DNA of 64,000 nt from Flammula alnicola (lineage: Eukaryota; Basidiomycota; Agaricomycetes; Agaricales; Strophariaceae). How positions within the stretch are numbered: position 1 is the stretch's first letter; each line of letters begins with the position of its first letter. Positions 12,268 through 23,130 of the stretch are shown here, in pieces. A model generated the notes under the pieces. It was not told the origin of the DNA, did not search any database, and saw only the letters and a list, made by a program, of their open reading frames with translations. Location: positions 1 through 64,000 of the forward strand of contig JADNRV010000236.1 of NCBI GenBank assembly GCA_015499995.1, written 5' to 3'. The translations under genes were made by a program, and so were the position numbers.

Positions 12268-13170
12268 AACACAGCAGCAGCAGCAGCAGCAGCGCCCGTG
12301 CTGCTGGCGGTGCTTCCATCTCGTCGTCGCCGTATCTGAGCAGCAGCGCCCGTGCTGCTGGCGGTGCTTCCATCTCGTCGTCGCCGTATCTGAGCAGCAG
12401 CCGTCGTGCTGCTGCCACTGGTCCCACCTCGCCATCGTCGTCGTATCCCAGTGGCAGCCATCATGCTGGTGCTCCTCCCACCTCGTCGTCGTCGCCGTAT
12501 CTAAGCAGCAGCAATGGGTGCCGCTGCTGCTTGTCCTCGTCGTCGCCGTATACGGGCAGCAGCCGCCGTCGTGCTGCTGCTGCTGTGTCCACTTCATCGT
12601 CGTCGTGTACAAGCAGCAGCAGCGGTCGTCCTGCTGCTGCTGCTGCTCCCATCTTCTCGTCGGTCGCAGTATCCGTACAGGAGGAGCAGCAGCGCTCGTG
12701 CTGCTGCCCGTGTTCGCCCGTGGTCGTCGCCGTATCCGACCAGCGGTAGCGGTCGTGCTGTTGCCATTCCGCCCTCCTTGCTGTCGTCTATTCGTTACGA
12801 GCAGCAGCGGCGGTCGTGCTGCCGCTGCCGTTCCCCCGTCGTCATCGTCGTCGTCGTACCCGTCGTCGTCGTAGTCGTACCCGTATAGAGCAGCAGCAGC
12901 GGGTGTGCGGCTGCAGCTGCGCCCTCGTCGTTATCGTAGTTGTATCCGTATACGAACAGCAGCAGCCGTCGTGCTGCTGCTGCTGCTGTTCCCGTCGTCG
13001 TCGCCGTATCCGATCAGCAGCAGCCGTCGTGCTGCTGCTGCTTCCATCTCGTCGCAGTCGCCGTATCCGAGCGGCAGCCGTCGTGCTGCGGCTCCTCCTA
13101 CCTCGACGTCGTCGCCGTATCCGAGCAGCAGCCGCGGGACCGCTGCTGCTGCTGCTGCTACCCCCTCGTT
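12268..13170 (+). repeat. FB3 left arm CAG/CGTCGTCGCC-rich array
   Basis: Repeating phrase GAGCAGCAGCNCGTGCTGCTG alternating with CTCGTCGTCGCCGTATC, about 45-60 bases per unit. The mirror image lies at 14632-15500. Long open frames across it in several phases are composition artefacts. Each phrase contains CAGCAGC...GCTGCTG and can fold locally as well as with the other arm. Confidence 0.8.
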
Positions 13171-13210
13171 GCCTTCCGGTAAGTGGGTGGATGGAGGGAG
13201 GAAGGAGAAA

Positions 13211-13281
13211 ACGAATCGAGTCATACGACTCGATTCGTTGCTTACCGGGTGGGTCTCCCTCTCACAGGGTCTCCCCTCGCG
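13211..13281 (+). repeat. Palindrome plus GGGTCTCCC stem module (FB3 left arm)
   Basis: A perfect 12-base-arm hairpin (ACGAATCGAGTC, loop ATAC) at 13211-13238 is followed by a module TACCGGGTGGGTCTCCCTCT and CACAGGGTCTCCCC. Within it CCCT...AGGG can pair. The exact mirror sits in the right arm at 14511-14582, with the loop changed to GTAT. Confidence 0.7.
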
Positions 13282-14631
13282 TCCTTACCCCTCATCTCCC
13301 TCCCATCTCCTTCCAGAGCCGGCCCACATTACCTCGATGAGGGAGAGGGGCGCACAGCGGCGTGGGCAGCTTCGTTGGCGTCGTAGGGACCTGGATGGTG
13401 GACGGGGTGGATGAGGGAGAGGTGAGGAGGGTGGTGGTGGTGGTTGGAGAACCGACTCGACTCGTTGTTGATGGTCATCCGGCGTTTTCCGAGAGTGACG
13501 CGATTGGCTGGCAAGCTCGGACCGGCCAGCCTCCGATCCGTCGTCGAGGTCTCGAACATCCCCGAGGACATCCACAGCACATATAAGGGTAGGTTTATCG
13601 TCGGAATATATACACTATGTCGTTTAGAACACAAATATTAAATTTACAGTGAAAATAGCAATAGTACTGCCCGTTGAATCGAGTTTGCGAGCGACCGTGG
13701 TGATTTCGGGTATTCCAAAGACATCTACCTTGCATTTAGTGGTACAATAAACCCATTGATATCTCGATATAGTCTATACTTTGACTAAGGAATACCATTA
13801 GATTATTCTTGAGGGGTTCCCCAGAGAGTCTTCGGAGTAAGTACAAGAATACGGACATTCTCGTCAACTAACGCATGAAACCAATAAGAAATATTTGGAC
13901 AATCTGATCACCAAGATGGTATTTCGAAGTTTTGAACATCTTGACTCACTATAAGCCTCACAAAGTATCCGGAAAATCTCTATTTCATTCAAATTATACT
14001 TCTACTACATTATCCTCAGTTCGATATGATTTCAAGCAAACCTAGTATAAGATATCTAACCTCAAATGCCAGAAATCACCTCGTTTGACCATCTCTTCCT
14101 GAATCGGCAGGATTTCAACATCTGGAATCTGGTGAAAATGCTTGAAATATATTTTAAACTACTTATAAATATACTGCAAATATTTTTTGGCACTCGGATG
14201 GGCTGGGGGATGTCACGGAGAAGTTGGAAACCTCGACGAGCATTTGAGTGTTTGGCCGGTCCGAGTTTGCCAGCCAATCGCGTTACTCTCGGAAAACGCC
14301 GGATAACCATCAACAACGAGTCGAGTCGGTTCTCCAACCACCACCCCCACCCTCCTTCACCTCTCCCTCATCCACCCCGTCCCACAAAGCCACCATCCAG
14401 GTCCCTACGACGCAAGCGAAGCTGCCCACGACGCCGCTGTGTGCCCCTCTCCCTCATCGAGGTAATGTGGGCCGGCTCTGGAAGGAGATGGGAGGGAGAT
14501 GAGGGGTAAGGACGCGAGGGGAGACCCTGTGAGAGGGAGACCCACCCGGTAAGCAATGAATCGAGTCGTATGACTCGATTCGTTTTCTCCTTCCTCCCTC
14601 CATCCACCCACTTACCTGAAGGCAACGAGGG

Positions 14632-15500
14632 GGTAGCAGCAGCAGCAGCGGTCCCGCGGCTGCTGCTCGGATACGGCGACGGCGACGAGTTGGGGGCAGC
14701 CGCAGCACGAAGGCTGCCGCTCGGACACGGCGACTGCGACGAGATAGAAGCAGCGGCAGCAACACGACGGTTGCTGCTGATCGGATACAACGACGACGAT
14801 GGGAACAGCAGCAGCAGCACGATGGCTGCTGCTGTTCGTATACTGATACGGCGACGAGGAGGTGGCAGCAGCAGCAGCAGCAGGACGCTGCTGCTGCTGC
14901 TTGTACATAACGGCGACGACGACGGGAACAGCAGCGGCAGCACGACGGCTGCCGCTCGGATACGACGACGACGGCAGTTGGGAGCAGCAGCAGTACACCA
15001 CTGCTGCTGCTCATATATGACGCTGGCGAGGAGGTGGCGACAGCAGCAGCAGCACGACCGCTGCTGCCGCTCGTATACGGACACGACGACAACGACGAGG
15101 AGGGTGGAGCAATGGCGGCACGACGGCCGCTGCCGCTCGTATGCGAATACGGCGACGAGGAGGTGGGAGTAGCAGCAGTGCGACCGCTGCTGCTGCTCCT
15201 ATACGGATACGGCGACCGACGAGGAGGTGGGAGCAGCAGCAGCCACACGACGGTGGCTGCTGCTCGTATACGGCGACGGCGACAAGGCGGTAGGAGCAGC
15301 AGCAGCAGCGCCCAGTGCTGCTGCTCGTATACGGTGACGACTAAGACGAGCAGCAGCAATGGGAGCACCAGTACGATGGCTGCCGCTGGGATACGACGAC
15401 GACGGCAAGGTGGGAGCAGCAGCGCGACGGCTGCTGCTGCTCCGTTACGACGGCGATAACGAGGTGGGAGCGGCGGCGGCAGCGATACGACGACAAAGGA
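14632..15500 (-). repeat. FB3 right arm CAG/CGTCGTCGCC-rich array (inverted)
   Basis: Reverse complement of the 12268-13170 array with small unit-number differences. It is bounded by the AACGAGGATGAGCAGCAGCA segment that mirrors 12190-12215. Confidence 0.8.
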
Positions 15501-16522
15501 GGAGAACGAGGATGAGCAGCAGCAGGAGAGGCGACGACGTGCGTTACTCACGTCGACGTATGCCCTCCTTGTTCTCTTGTCCTCGTTTCAGTCTTGTATT
15601 GTATTTTCTTTGTTGTATACCTTATCACAGTTAAATATATTCAAAGGTTTCTATTGCATCTTTTTACGTGAGGTTTTCGAGCACAGAGGCAGCAGGCTAA
15701 AATGAAGTGTGTCTATTTTTAAACATACAGTAGCATGGGATTAAAGGAAAGTATCTAATCTATAGATAACAGCGACAGGCACCGAGGCACGAGCGTCTCC
15801 ATCTATAAATATCAGGCTTGGGCGCTTTCTGGCTATCTAATCTATAGACTATCTAATCTATAGATAACGAAACAAGGCACAAGCGCTGGCGTCTAAAAAT
15901 ATCACACTTGGCGCTTTCCGTCTAATTTTAGATTGTCATCCAAAGACATCCTCGTCAATCCATCCGTCCCCGCCCCGCGTGAGGCGCGCAAAGGGTGGCA
16001 ATGGGTAGCAATATATTATTAGACCCCAATGGAATTTTTCCCGTGCTCCAAACCGCCCCCGACGATGAGCAAGAGCCCAAATACAACCCCGGGCATCATT
16101 TCCCACATTGTTGACAGTTGTTTGACAGCAGCCCCGCCCCAAATAGGAACGTCATCCACAGCCATTCTCATCAATCCACCCGTCCCCGCCCTCCCCGAGG
16201 CGCGCAAATGGTGGGGGCAGGTCAGAATATATTAATAGACCCTATTAGAATTTTTCCCGCGCCCAAAAGCGCCCCCAACGACGAGCAGCACCCAAAATAC
16301 AGTGCTGGACATCATTTCCTGCATTGTTGACACCTATTTACCATCACCCACCCCAACAACAAGCACCAAAGCCGTCTCTGGCACCCCGGCAGCCTGTAGG
16401 TATTATGTTGCATAGTGCTGGGCAACTGCCCAAGGGGGTTGTTAGCCTTGTGGATGTACACTCCTTATTGGCAGGCAGCCCAGGTATCATATATAATTCT
16501 AGCTTACATGGCTGATGTGCGC

Positions 16523-16748
16523 TTCCTGGAATCTTTGGCCATGTCGGGATTGGGGATCGAGGGATGAGAGACGGCGAAAAGGGAATAGTGGGACGAGGGA
16601 TGTCGATTGCCGGTTGTAGTACAGTGTTGGGTGTGTTATCACGCACTCGGGGTCCCCTAATCCAGTTTCGTTGGGTTGTGTGTGAGGATGGAGGGTGTGT
16701 GTTCCTGCTGGTACGTTTTCGTGCCATTTTCTTGGATTCCGATGGCAC
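16523..16748 (-). pseudogene. Candidate multi-exon gene, 5' part, unknown function
   Basis: The minus-strand frame starts with ATG (MPSESKKMARKRTSRNTHPP) and is basic and proline-rich (PRPTIPFSPSLIPRSPIPTW). It runs to IPGSAH at the FB3 target site, then continues in frame at 11211 as NPKTTPPP. The basic, disordered composition gives no functional clue. Continuity across the FB3 target duplication is the main reason to treat it as a former gene. Confidence 0.4.
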
Positions 16749-16852
16749 TCATTCGAGTTCTTCAGGTGTTGCGCTCGTCTAGATGGTGCGCAAGGTGTTG
16801 AGGGCTAGAAAAGGGGTAAATAAGGTATGCACAACTAAGTATAGACGTCGAT

Positions 16853-17240
16853 ATGTACCTACCTGCCGTTGCACCCGCCGTGTCGTGGCATCATTGTTGT
16901 TGCACCCATCCGAGGCATCGTGGCATCGATGCGCCCACCGTTGCATTGGTGTCGTCGCATCGTCGTCGCTGCACCTGCTGGATGAGCCGTCATGGTCGTT
17001 GTACCCGCAGCATCGCGGCATCGTCGTCGTTGTACGGGCACCCGCAGCGTTGTGGCATTGTCCTCGTTGCACCCGTTGTGGCGTCATCGATGCACCAGAG
17101 AGGCGATGCAGTAATGGCTGAGTCGGCGTCGTGGCATCGTCGTTGCTGCACCCATGGCATCATGGCATTGTGGCCGCGTCCGCTGTTGGTGTACCCGCAG
17201 CGTCGTGGCAGTGGACGGTGTTGGGTGACTGAGATGGCGC
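16853..17240 (+). repeat. GTCGTGGCATCGTCGTTGCACCC word array, second block
   Basis: Same vocabulary and orientation as 10031-10380. With FB3 removed, the two blocks flank the candidate minus-strand gene as direct repeats. Confidence 0.6.
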
Positions 17241-17282
17241 AGCGGATGGGGCTTGCAGGTGGTGTAAGGCCGTGGTGGAGGT

Positions 17283-18386
17283 CCCAAGCATAGATTCGAA
17301 CATCATCTGCATCAGACGACGTTCGAATCTAAGGAGACAATGAACGGCAGTTCGTCATCTCCTCGTACAAGCTGTAGGGAGAGGTGGCTCGCAGATGCTC
17401 AGCTGTGTCGAATAGACAAGTGAGGGCGAGAGCGATGGTGGCGGATGGTGGTGGGCGGTGGTGGGGGTGGGCTGGGAGGGATGGATGTGGACGTCTGGTG
17501 GTTGCAGCCTCATTGCAGGCGTCCTCGCAGCCAATCTGGCGTTCGTCGTGCTCGACGTCCGTCGGTCGTGGTCGCATCTGGCATGCTCGCGGATGCCGTC
17601 GGTCACCATCGGTCATGCTGGTTGGGCTCGCAGTCAATCTGCTCGCCGTCCGTCATTCGTGCTTTCCAGCAGCCATGCTCCCATCCGTCGGTCGGGTTTG
17701 CAGTCCGTCGGTCATCCTCGCCAGCCGTCGTCCTTGTAAAGGGGCCGGCGGTCATGGTGGTGTTGTTGTTGGAATGGGGTAGCCGGTGGGCGGCGCTTGG
17801 TGAGTGAGCGCCCATGGTCGATGGTGGGCGGCAGCCAGGACAAACGCGAATGAAAGAGGAGACGTCGTCGTCTCCTCTTTCGGCCTGTAAGTGGAAGGGT
17901 GAGTGGTGGGGTGGTGAAGGAGGAATCATAGAACATGTCACATACGCGACACGCTCCGCGACGCACCTCGTGGGTTTCCCTCTGCCAGGGACTCCCCTTG
18001 CTTTCCCGGACCCTTCTCCTCCCATCCAAATACTGCGAGAGCAAGCCTACATCCCTCGAAGAGCGGAGGAGCTTGATCGTTCATGCGGTACAGTCCCTGT
18101 ATGGGTCGGAAAGCGTTAGAAATACAAATGTGAGAAATAAAAGAACATGTTAAATACCTTTTTGAATGTCTTGAGGGGCACTGCGCATGGGGGAGAGGCA
18201 AGAGAGGGTGGTGGTGGTTAGAGATAAAGATCAACGACGGTTCAATGTCATTGATCTTTATCCGGCAGTTTCCGAGAATGACTCGGAAACTGCGACCACT
18301 GACAAGCAGGCCGATCCAGCGAAGGGTTACGATTTCCGATCCAGCGAGGCGTTACGGATTTGCGACATGCATGTCGCAAATCTGTC
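17283..18386 (+). repeat. Hairpin- and word-rich segment related to the FB3 inner arm
   Basis: Contains CCGTCCGTCGGTC/GCAGTCAATCTGCTCG words (17540-17730) and several perfect hairpins: 17853-17880 with 12-base arms, 18272-18299 around CGGCAGTTTCCGAG, and GATTTGCGACATGCATGTCG near 18357. A GTGGGTTTCCCTCTGCCAGG module lies at about 17968. From about 17840 on it parallels FB3 13190-13570 (TTTCCGAGARTGAC and ATCCGGC segments), so it is a diverged relative or one arm of another element. No gene seen. Confidence 0.5.
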
Positions 18387-18392
18387 ACAGAG

Positions 18393-19225
18393 GAGTGGTA
18401 CCTACCATTTATATGATAAATCTTAAACAAATGCCAGCACAGTCATCTGTATCCTCCCAAGTGTAGTTATGAAATGAAATGCCTAGACAAATGAAATGAA
18501 ATATATTTCATTTCTTTCCAGAGAATATATCATAACTGGTAGAAAGATATTTCATAACTGTCTAGCTACTTATTTTATGCCTATGTGGCGAGTTTTTCAT
18601 ACTTTTTCCTGTGATATTTCATAACTTCCTGACTATTTCATTTTATATCTTTCTGGCAATAATTTCATAACTGTCCTATTAATCTATTTCATTATTTCTA
18701 AACAACTGATTACTGATTAAATAAGTAAAATAAACATGTTTTAATGCAATATTGTCTGCACTTGTCTGCAGGGGGTGCTAGACTGATTTCTAAATAACTT
18801 TCAATTTGAGGCCATAATCTGATAAGAGTATGGGTGGAGGAGCAAGGAAAAGGCAATTTCTAAGTTTCCCATCAATTACATAATCCAGTCACATGCTCTA
18901 TAAAGTATTTAATTATCTATGATAAATAAAATAGACTGATAGGGAATTATGAAAAAGTTGTCCTATAGATATGAAATGAAATAGCCAGGAAGTTATGAAA
19001 TATTGCAAGGAAAAGTTATGAAAAAGTTGCCACAGATATAAAATAAGTAGCTAGACAGTTATGAAATATCTCCCTACCAGTCATGATATATTCTCTGGTA
19101 AGAAATGAAATATATTTCATTTCATTTGTCTAGGCATTTCATTTCATAACTACACTTGGGAGGATACAGATGACTGTGCTGGCATTTGTTTAAGGTATAT
19201 CATAAAGGGTGGTAGGTACTAGTGC
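18393..19225. mobile_element. 833-bp foldback MITE, copy 1
   Basis: Flanked by ACAGAG on both sides (18387-18392, 19226-19231), a 6-bp duplication. Ends GAGTGGTACCTACC and GGTAGGTACTAGTGC are imperfect inverted repeats. The outer ~350 bases on each side are inverted (AACAAATGCCAGCACAGTCA and its complement), built from ATGAAATGAAAT words. The central ~200 bases are unique and non-coding. The copy at 32669-33501 has the same length and, by eye, the same sequence. Confidence 0.85.
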
Positions 19226-19231
19226 ACAGAG

Positions 19232-19470
19232 AGTAAACGAAGGTTTGACTGACACTGGACTGTAGACTCGCCAGCCAGTCACGCTCGCGAGCTCTAGTCA
19301 CAGAGAGTCACAGGAGCACCTGATCAAGCAAGGAGCGAGCTCGCGAGCGGACTGGGCTATTTCGGGCCCATTTTGGGTGATGGCCATTCCCCCCGCCAAT
19401 CTTGATGTGTCGACTTCGTCAAAAAAATGTGGCCACACCACAAAAAAAAGTGCTCAAATTGGGTATACAT
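19232..19470 (+). repeat. Left inverted repeat of the RecQ-DUF6589 unit
   Basis: Pairs imperfectly with 33680-33508 plus 32668-32603. The best conserved blocks are ATTTCGGGCC, CCGCCAA and AAATTGGGTATACA. It includes short self-complementary pieces such as GCGAGCTCGC. Confidence 0.55.
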
Positions 19471-19568
19471 AATATCATTTTTTTTGCATTTTGAATTGAA
19501 TGAAATAGTTTTGAAAAAGGTCATTTTTTTCGAAACCTACACTGATATTGACTGTACTACACAAGTAG

Positions 19569-21877
19569 CTACTTCATTGTATTACTAAACGAAGACCAGA
19601 AGCCATCATACAACATTGGCGCAAACTCTAGTGGGGCCAGTTCTCTTGTTCGCCGTGTATGAGGTCTTGTAGGTGCTGTCTGAGCTGAGGTTGATGCAGT
19701 TGACAGTGCTGAATTAGCAGCCGTCCGAGCACGCTTGGACCGTGACTCCTGGATGTTACCTGGTGGTCCAGGATCTTGTGCAGAGGTTGGTGGGCATCGT
19801 TTGGTGCCTCGTGAAGTTTGTGGGAGGGGGGGTATGTCGAGATTGCGGAGAAAGGAAAATAACTCAGGGCCAAGTTTATCCCACCACTCCCAGCCTGCTT
19901 TAAGCACCGACAACAGGAACACTTCTGATTCGACAGGTCCGATAGAAGCTAAAAGCTCACAGGTGTTGTCGTCGAGAACGGCTTGCGGACCCCACATGCT
20001 ACGCAGCCAGTGCTTAGCCTTGATCTCTCGCCTCCATCCGTAAAGTGCCATCCGGACTGAATCAATAGGCGTAACACGCTTGAGGGCTTTGTGACATGTT
20101 GCTTGTTGGGGCTTGCTTGGGCGGACATTGTCGAACAACTTGGGATTGCACAGATCACAACACAATGCTTTGTCGACACCTTGACAAAATATGAGTAAAG
20201 ATCTTCTAAACACAAACAATTAGGCATACCTGAAGGCTCATTCCGGAATATCGTCCGCAAGAGAGACCGTCGACAATTTGTCGTTTAAATATACAAGTAA
20301 ATACCTTCTCCTGGTGCATCCTGAAGTGTCTCCAATGTAATATGTGTCTCGTCAAGCTGGACAACCTGGTCATGAGCTCCACTGAACATTCCTCGCCTCT
20401 GACCATGAGCGACAGCATACTGAACTCCATTCTTTGAGGATGCTACATGACCTTGGGCCTTGCCATGTCCACGTCCATGCCCTCTGGCCTGACTCAGCTC
20501 TTCTGCGGTTGGTTGCAGTATGGCAGTGATTTCGAAGGCTGATTTCTCAACAATCATGACCGCAAGGCCTTGTCGCCCTAGTCCTCTTGCTGCACGACCG
20601 GCCTGCTGGACCCATGAAGACACATTCTTGGATACTTTCCACTGTATGATGATGTCGATATCAGGAATGTCGCAACCCTAAATAACGAGAATTATCAGTA
20701 TCACAAAGTGAATAGAGAAAATATGAGACATACCATGCCAGCTGCATCCGTACACACCAGGATGCGTACTTTTCCTTCCCGGAACAGCTTCATAACCTGC
20801 TTTCTATAGGACTTTGACATTGTTGCATTGTATGGTCGTACAAGTCCAAGATGACGGTATTTGGGATCCACACGTTCATTGAGGTAATCGACAGTGGAAG
20901 CACCAGCCTTGATATCGTCGGAGTAGAGGAAACCTTTGAGGATATCGGTAGGACATGACATAGATGCCGGGATGATAAAATCAAGGTCACGGAAGCTGTT
21001 CGCAGGGTGTTCCATGGCACGAACTATTTGTGTGACATTGGGGCGGTCATTTCCAACGTTGAGGAATAGGTGTCCACTACGATCAAACTGTAACTTGCTG
21101 AGTAGGTCTTGATGAACAAGTGGGGTGAGAGTTGCTGTCACTGCAACGATAGGTGTGTTCAGAGGTAGAAAAGCACGGACAATGCCAATGGAGCTGTAAG
21201 CTTTGCGAAAAGAGGCACCCCAGTGGGAAATACAATGAGCCTCGTCGATAAAAATTGATAAGCAACGAGGGCCAAATTCAGGTTTACGAAGGACGCCATC
21301 GATGAACTTGCGGGACAACAGCATCTCGGGAGATAATATGACAATTTGCCATTCTCCAGCAACTACTTCCTGCACAATTATCTCAGTGGCCGCCATATGA
21401 CAAAATGATGGTGTACTAACCGCCATCACAGATGAGCTACAGCCTCCATTAGTCCCATTGATAGCAGTCGCCTTCAGACTGAACTCGTCTTGAAATGTAG
21501 CAACCTGGTTTTGAAAATTAGCCACAGTAAATATATATTGATAAATGACACACTTGTTCGTCCTCGAGAGCAAGGAGTGGTGACACTACCAATGTTACTT
21601 TGCCCTTACTTGAGGGCAGTAAGTGCGGCCCCGCTGCAATTCCAGTTTTCCCTGAACCAGTCGCTGCCTGAAGTAGGACATCTTTCTTGAGGACTTGCGC
21701 TCGCATACAGGAGAGCTGGAAGTCGCGAGCGCCGTCAGTCCATTTCTTGAAATGTGTTTTGATAAGGTCAGGCAGTTTTTCGAGTTCTTTCTCGAGAGCA
21801 GCAAACTTGGCCAGAAAGTAGGCTCGTTTCGCTTTGTGGCGAGTGCCCAAGGGAGGTTGAGAACGGGGTGCGGGCAT
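19569..21877 (-). pseudogene. RecQ-family DNA helicase, 3 introns visible, one in-frame stop
   Basis: An ATP-dependent 3'-5' helicase of RecQ type. From ATG at 21877: a short N-part, motif I AATGSGKTGIAAG, intron 21553-21505 (49 nt), DEAH box IFIDEAHCISHWG, motif III AVTATLT, and CRILVCTD-like motif V (KVRILVCTDAAGM). Intron 20733-20678 (56 nt) joins M to GCDIPDIDIIIQW, followed by motif VI QQAGRAARG. The RecQ zinc site follows as NCRRSLL...ALCCDLCNP, split by intron 20229-20180 (50 nt). A nuclear-type basic C-tail ends at 19569. TAA at 20285-20287 interrupts EGIYLYI/TTNCRRSL exactly where CAA (Gln) would fit, so this copy is probably inactivated by one C-to-T change. No Rep or HUH domain is present, which argues against a Helitron. 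Confidence 0.8.
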
Positions 21878-22005
21878 TTTCAGACAGAGGAAAGCAGATG
21901 GCGGTTAAGAAAAAAAGGAAAAATGATCGAGATCGAGAACTTTAATTCTGTCTCTAACCATCTCAATGTCAGCCCGCTATCCTCAGTCTCAGTATCAACG
22001 ACGAC

Positions 22006-23105
22006 GAGGTCTTTACCCTCCCCCCCAGATTCCTGGTGGACTCCGGGTGGACTCCAGCGGAGTGGAACAGTCCATATGGAGTCCAGATGGACTATTTTTT
22101 GGCTGAGACCCCAGCCAAATTTTATTCCGGACTCCTGGTGGAGTCCAGATGGAGTCCGGACAAACTCCAGAGACTCCGTGCGGAGTCCCAGGAGTCCACT
22201 GGTTTTATAGTGGAACAGGAGTCCCAGGAGTTCAGATGGAGTCCAACAGGAGTCCAGGTGGTCCAACAGGAGTCTGGTGGTTTCCTTTTTTGGACTAGTT
22301 ATTTTTAGCAACCATATAAAAATTACATATTATTACATAAAATGACATCAAAGTGGCACTGTTGGATCTATTTGTAATCAACAAATTCCATATTTAGCAA
22401 GCACAATTTTTAAAAGACTCGCGTTCGGTCGAGTATTTTGTGTTTTTCTCACCAACCGAAGCATCTATTAATAGGATTTTTGCATATTTAGGGTTTTGAA
22501 AGCAGGCTCTATAACTACCTTTTTTGGCAAAAAGTTCCCACGGTCCTGGGACCAGCCAAATAAAGCAATATATCATGCTGACATAATCTGGTGAGAATCT
22601 CCTTAAATTTCTGAATCTGATGGTACTCCACTTGACCCTGAATCTTGTGACATTAGTCACAAAATTGATAGATATATTAGAGAAAGAGAGGTATATAGGG
22701 CGCTTTTTTTGGCTGGTTAGACAAGGTTCTCTGGTGTAGTGGTTAAATGGTTTGTTCTAATAGCTTTCTGGTAGCTCTGGGTTCAATTACTGCTTAATGC
22801 AAACTTTTTGGTGATATTTTTTTCTGAGTTTTGTCTAAGTCCACCAGTTGAAGTTGCGTCATTTGTGGACTCCATATGAAGTCCATCCGGAGTTTATATG
22901 GAGTCCATGTGGATTCCACCGGACTCCATGTGGACTCCACCAAACTCTATGTGGAGTCCAGGTGGAGTCCATATGGAGTCCACTTCTTCATAGTGGACTC
23001 TACCAGACTCCATGTGGAGTCCATCAGGAGTCCATCTGGACTCCGCCAATTTTATGCAGAGTCCGTGGAGTCCACCAGGAATAGGTGGAGGAGGGTAAAG
23101 TACTG
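22006..23105 (+). mobile_element. hAT-type MITE 1 (GGTGGACTCC words), 1100 bp
   Basis: Flanked by ACGACGAC (21998-22005, 23106-23113), an 8-bp duplication. Ends are GAGGTCTTTACC and GGTAAAGTACTG. About 250-300 bases at each side are dense in GGTGGACTCC/GGAGTCCA words in both orientations. The core is AT-rich and non-coding. A tRNA-like Pol III module sits at 22717-22809. Near-identical to MITE 2, with a core homologous to MITE 4. Confidence 0.85.
22717..22809 (+). other. tRNA-like Pol III module inside MITE 1
   Basis: Box A-like TGGTGTAGTGG (22732-22742) and box B-like GGTTCAATTAC (22780-22790) are spaced as in a tRNA gene. A T5 tract (22805-22809) follows as a possible Pol III terminator. 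The arms do not form a full cloverleaf, so this is a decayed tRNA or SINE head, not a functional tRNA gene. Confidence 0.55.
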
Positions 23106-23130
23106 ACGACGACACATACTGCTTTCTTCG

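Larger units (their letters stand above)
11220..16514. mobile_element. FB3: 5.3-kb palindromic element with 8-bp target duplication
   Basis: ATGTGCGC flanks it on both sides (11212-11219 and 16515-16522). The arms 11230-13620 and 14180-16500 are inverted copies. Examples are ATGATACCTGGGCTGCCTGC at the left and its complement near 16480, and GCGCCCAAAAGCGCCCCCAA at the right. Each arm holds, from outside in, ~190-bp minisatellite units, an AT-rich segment, a CAG/CGT-rich array, a 24-28-base hairpin and a GGGTCTCCC module. The unpaired centre (about 13640-14060) shows no gene. An 8-bp duplication is typical of hAT elements, but end sequences are degenerate, so the class is tentative. It interrupts the minus-strand frame described on both sides. 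Confidence 0.75.
21878..23130. promoter_or_regulatory. Shared divergent promoter region of RecQ and DUF6589 genes, invaded by a MITE
   Basis: Only about 145 bases separate the helicase start from DUF6589 coding sequence once the MITE (22006-23105) and one target copy are removed. A short open stretch begins at an ATG near 21923, and GTATC...TTCCAG (about 21992 across to 23145) could be an intron holding the MITE. Joining it in frame with the DUF6589 ORF did not work by eye, so the true start is unresolved. Confidence 0.4.

Noticed and set aside
12167..13414. Long Ser/Arg/Cys-rich open frames on both strands over the FB3 arms (also 14368-15634)
   Set aside because: Open in several phases at once because of the triplet-like CAG/CGT words. 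Mirrored in the other arm and without any protein-like conservation.
16783..17807. Several Arg/Trp/Cys-rich frames in the word arrays
   Set aside because: Composition artefacts of GTCGTGGCATCG words, with no introns, conservation or motif.
19569..21877. RecQ helicase as part of a Helitron Rep-Hel protein
   Set aside because: The motif order and zinc site are RecQ. There is no Rep/HUH domain, no PIF1-type helicase, and no CTRR 3' hairpin end.
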